64,000 bases of DNA from Stichopus chloronotus. Lineage: Eukaryota > Echinodermata > Holothuroidea > Aspidochirotida > Stichopodidae. Location of the stretch: NCBI GenBank assembly GCA_021234535.1, contig CM037845.1, positions 4,864,501 to 4,928,500 on the forward strand, in the 5' to 3' direction. The notes under the pieces are model-generated. The model was not told the DNA's origin. It saw only the letters and a program-made list of their open reading frames with translations, and did no database searches. Positions 60,012 through 64,000 of the stretch are shown here, one piece after another (the first letter of the stretch is position 1; every line of letters begins with the position of its first letter). The position numbers were made by a program, and so were the translations under genes.

Positions 60012-60737
60012 ACTTTATTCAATACAAACAGACACGCCAATTTCCGATTCCGAAGTCTAAGTTACAGTGTTTAGTGGCCTAGTTAGTACCAGTTAATTGC
60101 AACTTTGTGGATTACGCATGTCTGCATGTACTGTGATGTTGTTACTTAATGGAAAATCACAACAGTGTTTTTCTGCCAAGGGCAGATGGTCACACACAAC
60201 TAGCTAACAATGTTTACAAATTACGTAAAATGAACTTTCGACGGAAGTTGATACCGTACACTTACTTGTATACCAAATCGTTTAATTTAAGAAAAATTGC
60301 AAAAACACCGACAGCTGAAGTAAGGAAGCGTAGAAACTGACATTTTGACGACTTAAATGAAGTCGTCAAATTAGAAAAAAATCTAGTATTTAGTGATTTG
60401 GTAAAGTTGTCAAGACGGTCCGTCGAATTTGGAAAATTGTGATTTTGCCAGGATGAGACATCTCGTCAAAAGTCAGCCTTGTTATTTTTTCGAGTTTGGA
60501 CGTCTCGTTAAAACGGCAGAAATAGTGTAAAAAAAAAAAAAACAATTGTAATCTTTTGACAAGACGAAACTATCAAATGAAATGACAATTTCCCAAATTT
60601 TGCCATGTGGATGAGATCTTTTACTCGGTAATAGACAACTTTCTGAATTTTGCCATTTTTTTTTGGACGAGTGGTGCAACATAAGTTGGCAAAAGTACAG
60701 TATTCTGAATTATTACATGGCCAGCGCTGCAAATCAC

Positions 60738-60880
60738 GCCGCTACTACTTCACATCACGCTACCATTTGAAATTATCCCGCTACTACTGCATTTTACTTG
60801 GCAACTATTTCATTTTATTTCGCTACTACTTATCGCTGATACTTCATTTTACATCGCTACTACTTCATCGTACGCAGCTC
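60738..60880 (+). repeat. Tandem CGCTACTACTTCATTTTA units
   Basis: Six or so units of 18-24 bases built on CGCTACTACTTCAT. Many units vary. Confidence 0.8.
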
Positions 60881-61449
60881 CATTTAAAATTTTGGTGTTC
60901 CATATACTTGAGGTTATATTTGCCCAGACAAATTAGAGTGAATATTAAATTCAAACAGTTTTTATTAGTCATGATTTATTTATTTATTTTTTTTGGGGGG
61001 GGGGGCTGGGCTAATGAAAGGAATGAATTATAAAATGTTTGTTTTGGTTTATAGTAACTTTTGAGATGGTAAGGACTACTAAATCGGGACCCTGTTCTGT
61101 TTGTGAACTATCATATAGTTGGCATACTTTTGATCTAATTAAATGCAGTAACCTCCTATAGACCTTACGTCTATGGTGCCTGCACCTGGAAATTGACATG
61201 TGTCGAATTAAACCGTCATATGTCAGTTTCTCGTAATCTGATTGGGTGAAATCGCCATATGGCACTGGAAATCGAATATGCCAATTTCTTCTACATATGA
61301 CAAATTCAAGTATTTTCATTGGTTTGCATTTACACATGATACATTTTAAAGAAGTTATTCGGAATTAACTGTCATATGTCGAATTCAATCGATGCATATG
61401 TCAATTTAAATCAACATATCTGTCTGTTTCTAGCGAATCTATTCGTGGC

Positions 61450-61536
61450 ATCGCCACCCGCCATGAGCCGTTCTGGGGGAGTCGTAAGCCTGAAAAGGCG
61501 CCTGAGCCGGAGTCGACTCAGTGGGGAGGTGGCGAT
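61450..61536. repeat. GC-rich inverted repeat
   Basis: ATCGCCACC (61450-61458) pairs with GGTGGCGAT (61528-61536) around a GC-rich loop that also holds the palindrome GAGTCGACTC. It stands out from AT-rich surroundings. No RNA family was recognised. Confidence 0.45.
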
Positions 61537-61753
61537 CTTCTGAGATCTAGCCTAGAACTGACGGTCCAATTGATATCAGTGGTGCGCTCCGATTAGATAG
61601 TCGTCGCACAACTATAGTTTAGATTACTGGGTAAAGGAAATGCCCTCCTAAAAAAGTTACTACGTGGAGATGATGATGGGCGCTGTATTTGAGTCTCGTC
61701 CCCCGGAAGGATGCAACTACGCCACCATATGTTGTGTGACTGGCTGTTTTGAT

Positions 61754-61857
61754 TGCCCCTTTTTCGAAGAATGCCCCTTGTTCGAAGAATGCCCCTTGTT
61801 CGAAGAATGCCCCTTGTTCGGGGAATGCCCCTTTTCGAAGAATGCCCCTTTTTCGAA
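61754..61857 (+). repeat. Minisatellite of GAATGCCCCTTGTTCGAA units
   Basis: About six 17-bp units. Because 17 is not a multiple of 3, each unit reads in a different frame on every pass, yet the plus frame repeats FEECPL because the visible unit is effectively 18 in several copies. It is a simple tandem array, not a gene. Confidence 0.85.
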
Positions 61858-62129
61858 TTCATGAGGATAAGTCTATATAGATACAGTACCCGCCGTCTAC
61901 CTATCCTTATACAGTCTGTAACATAAGTTCAACCATTGAGGAGCAATTCAAAAGCATCTGTGGAAATTTAATCTCCCTGGTTAATTGCACCTCCCTCAAT
62001 GGTTCAACTGAGTCAGGTAAAACTAATGGTGTAAATCAATTTAGACCTGCCTAGGAGTTCCAACCGTCGGGTAACTCACATGACCCATGTCAGACACCGT
62101 AGGGTTTGTTGTTAACGTACACTAAGAAA

Positions 62130-62160
62130 ATGGCTGCCCCCGTGGAAAGCAACGACGACG
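62130..62160 (+). CDS. Possible first coding exon of a gene leaving the window
   Basis: AAGAAAATGGCTGCC has a good start context. It would code MAAPVESNDD plus one base and be followed by GTACTA as a weak donor. The frame stays open to about 62240 if unspliced. Downstream, another frame (about 62190-62290) also looks protein-like. No family was recognised and no partner exon lies in the window, so this is a weak call. Confidence 0.2.
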
Positions 62161-62480
62161 GTACTAATATATGTCATTTTACGATCGAATTAAAAAGAAA
62201 AGAACTTCTTACGGCAGAACTCATGACATTCACGATTTTATGAACAACGATGATGTGAACTATGAGTTTCTTAAGAAGGAAAAACAATGTATAACTTTAC
62301 TTTTAGCCTAATTTATATACATAAATCAGCGTAAGTGTAGGGTAGGCTAAATCTCCAATACAGATTAGGCCTAAGTTGGCCTTAATCCAACGTAACCCTA
62401 AGTATGTCCTGGCTATACGTAGGCCTACATAAATTATAGTAGCCTTCTGCATCTCAATTTAAAAAAAAAAAATGGATTAA

Positions 62481-62730
62481 AGGCTGTAAGGCATCACCCC
62501 AGACGATTCCAATTCTCCCAACCACCTACTGTACCTCTAGTCCCTCAGCCGGTCTTAAATTCCTCCACATGTGTAATCCAAACAATGGATCCCTGTGTAC
62601 GCTGTGTAATACCAGCTGCTCTGCATCTTTCGAATTTGCTGTCAATCTAAGAGTTTTGTAACTTGGAACCAGTTGAGAATTTTCCTTTCAGGGAGGTAAA
62701 AATATAGCTTAGGGTGATGCAATACAGCCT
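62481..62730. mobile_element. TTAA MITE family 2, copy 2 (inverted)
   Basis: Starts AGGCTGTAAGGCATCACCCC and ends GGGTGATGCAATACAGCCT, with TTAA at 62477-62480 and 62731-62734. It is inverted relative to copy 1, and body landmarks such as GGATCCCTGTGTACGCTGTG match copy 1's reverse complement. Confidence 0.92.
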
Positions 62731-62734
62731 TTAA

Positions 62735-64000
62735 GGTTGAGCCCCCTCCTCTCACTGACCCACTTAATGTGATCGACTTGCAGTTTTGTATGGTTCACAT
62801 GTGGCCAACCATGCCCTTCTCTTGAAAATCTTTGAAGAACACTGAGTGGTCAACTTTTTGCATGTTCATAGTACAAATGGTGGAATTTAATGCTATTACC
62901 TGTAATCCAACACTAAAAACTGGTGCATGTGACTTTTAAACTGGTTTTAAAGCAGGATCTGCTGTTATTCCCGCATTTTCCAAAGTATACCAAGGGTCTA
63001 ACTATACTTCTTACATTGTAAAAAGATATAAAAACTACCGTACCATGGTTTATTTGTCCAAATATAGCCTAATTTTCTAACAGAAATGGGTTTCCATAGG
63101 CGTCGAGTCGTGGTAGTATTCACATGGAAGGGCCGCATATGTTCTACAGGGCTCTGTTTCACTACCTTTTTCTCTTTCTTCTTTCTTTTACCGCAGTTAT
63201 CGCTCTTTAAGTCTTAGGAATGCAATTTCTTATGAAAGAAACATGGTACAGATGTTATTTTCCAGATTATTATCGAATGGAAGAGAACGATGGAAGATTG
63301 ACCATAAAGGCTACTATTTTAATTTAAACAGCACATCCCGCTTTAAGTTAAAACCTAGTTTTTCTTAAACGTACATTGACCTTACATATGTTTTATGTTA
63401 AGAGGTCTAGCCATGTATAGAAATTTCCAGCAATTTTATCAAAGTTGATGAATTCCCATACATTTGCTTCAAAAGGATAGTGGAGTTTGTGGTGAAAAAA
63501 AAGTGAAAAGTATATAGCAAAATAAAATACTGAAACCAAAATTAAAGGCCGTAACTCATCACCCTAAGCTTTATTTTTACTTTCCGGAAAGCAAAACTCT
63601 CAACTGGGTCTTAGTTACAGTACTCTTTGATTGACAGCAAATTCGAAAGATGCAGAGTAGCTCATATTACACAGCGTACACAGGGATCCATTGTTTTGAT
63701 TTCACATGTGGAGGAATTTAAGACAGGCTGAGGGAGGGACTAGAGGTAGGTGGTTGGGAGAATTAAAACTGTCTGGGGTGATGAGTTTTTGTCTTTAACC
63801 AATGGTCAGATGTTGATCAGGTTTTTTTTTTTCAAAAACCAGGATTTCATTTTTGCAAAACCTTTGAAACTGAACCAGACCAAAATCAGTTTCAACAGGC
63901 TTTCAAGTCAAACCTGTTTTTTGAGCAGCCTTGTGGCAATTAGGTCTACTTCCCACTTTGAAATTCTAAGACAGTAAATCATTGTTGCCCAGTGATTTCA
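62735..64000. other. Intergenic stretch to the window end
   Basis: No exon recognised. It holds the third copy of the 249-bp TTAA MITE and AT-rich filler. Confidence 0.5.
63546..63794. mobile_element. TTAA MITE family 2, copy 3
   Basis: Starts AGGCCGTAACTCATCACCCT and ends GGGTGATGAGTTTTTGTCT, flanked by TTAA at 63542-63545 and 63795-63798. It has the same orientation as copy 1 and nearly the same body, but its right end is worn. Confidence 0.88.

Larger units (their letters stand above)
60012..62129. other. ISCU upstream region and intergenic stretch
   Basis: No exon recognised. Close to 60012 it should hold the ISCU promoter, and no TATA box was seen. It contains A runs, a CGCTACTACTTCA repeat (60738-60880), a G run (~61000), a short inverted repeat (61450-61536) and a 17-bp tandem array (61754-61857). 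Confidence 0.5.

Noticed and set aside
61664..61864. Frame coding repeated FEECPL
   Set aside because: It is the translation of a simple minisatellite, not a repeat protein or CRISPR array.

Overview
The window is animal nuclear DNA. It is AT-rich, intron-containing and dense in small repeats, and is most likely from a marine invertebrate deuterostome. I favour an echinoderm, possibly a sea cucumber, but that is a judgement from repeat style and protein similarity, not proof. Three protein-coding genes could be rebuilt exon by exon with matching splice phases. They are a uronyl 2-O-sulfotransferase-like gene (UST-like, minus strand, 29395 down to 11625, seven coding exons, 421 codons), ribosomal protein L13a (RPL13A, plus strand, 36085-48155, eight coding exons, 203 codons) and the iron-sulfur scaffold ISCU (minus strand, 60011 down to 53276, five coding exons, 165 codons). 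There is also one tRNA-Trp(CCA) gene on the minus strand at 35747-35818.

Layout. 1-4.3 kb: no recognisable gene. 4.3-7.1 kb: a broken CR1/jockey-group non-LTR retrotransposon on the minus strand. 7.8-9.3 kb: a diverged direct duplication. 10-29.4 kb: the UST-like gene, whose introns and 3' flank hold most of the transposons. These include four copies of a TTAA-flanked ~660-bp MITE, two hAT-type MITEs (one worn) and a 2.4-kb foldback element made of inverted arrays of a 16-bp unit. 30.3-31.1 kb: another hAT MITE with a clean 8-bp target duplication. 35.7-48.2 kb: tRNA-Trp and RPL13A in divergent orientation; the RPL13A introns contain five box C/D snoRNA candidates (three U34-like, two U33-like) and tandem ~110-150-bp repeats carrying AGGTCA direct repeats. 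48.2-53.3 kb: intergenic. 53.3-60.0 kb: ISCU. 60-64 kb: intergenic, with two of three copies of a 249-bp TTAA-flanked MITE (the third is in ISCU intron 1) and a possible first exon at 62.13 kb.

The genes do not form a pathway. RPL13A is a translation gene and snoRNA host, and the nearby tRNA-Trp is also part of the translation apparatus. ISCU acts in mitochondrial iron-sulfur cluster assembly. The UST-like enzyme sulfates glycosaminoglycans in the Golgi. The most unusual features are the set of duplicated U34/U33 snoRNAs in RPL13A, a predicted GC-AG intron in the UST-like gene, and the foldback element that ends about 20 bases inside the 5' splice site of UST intron 5. No wholly new gene system was identified.
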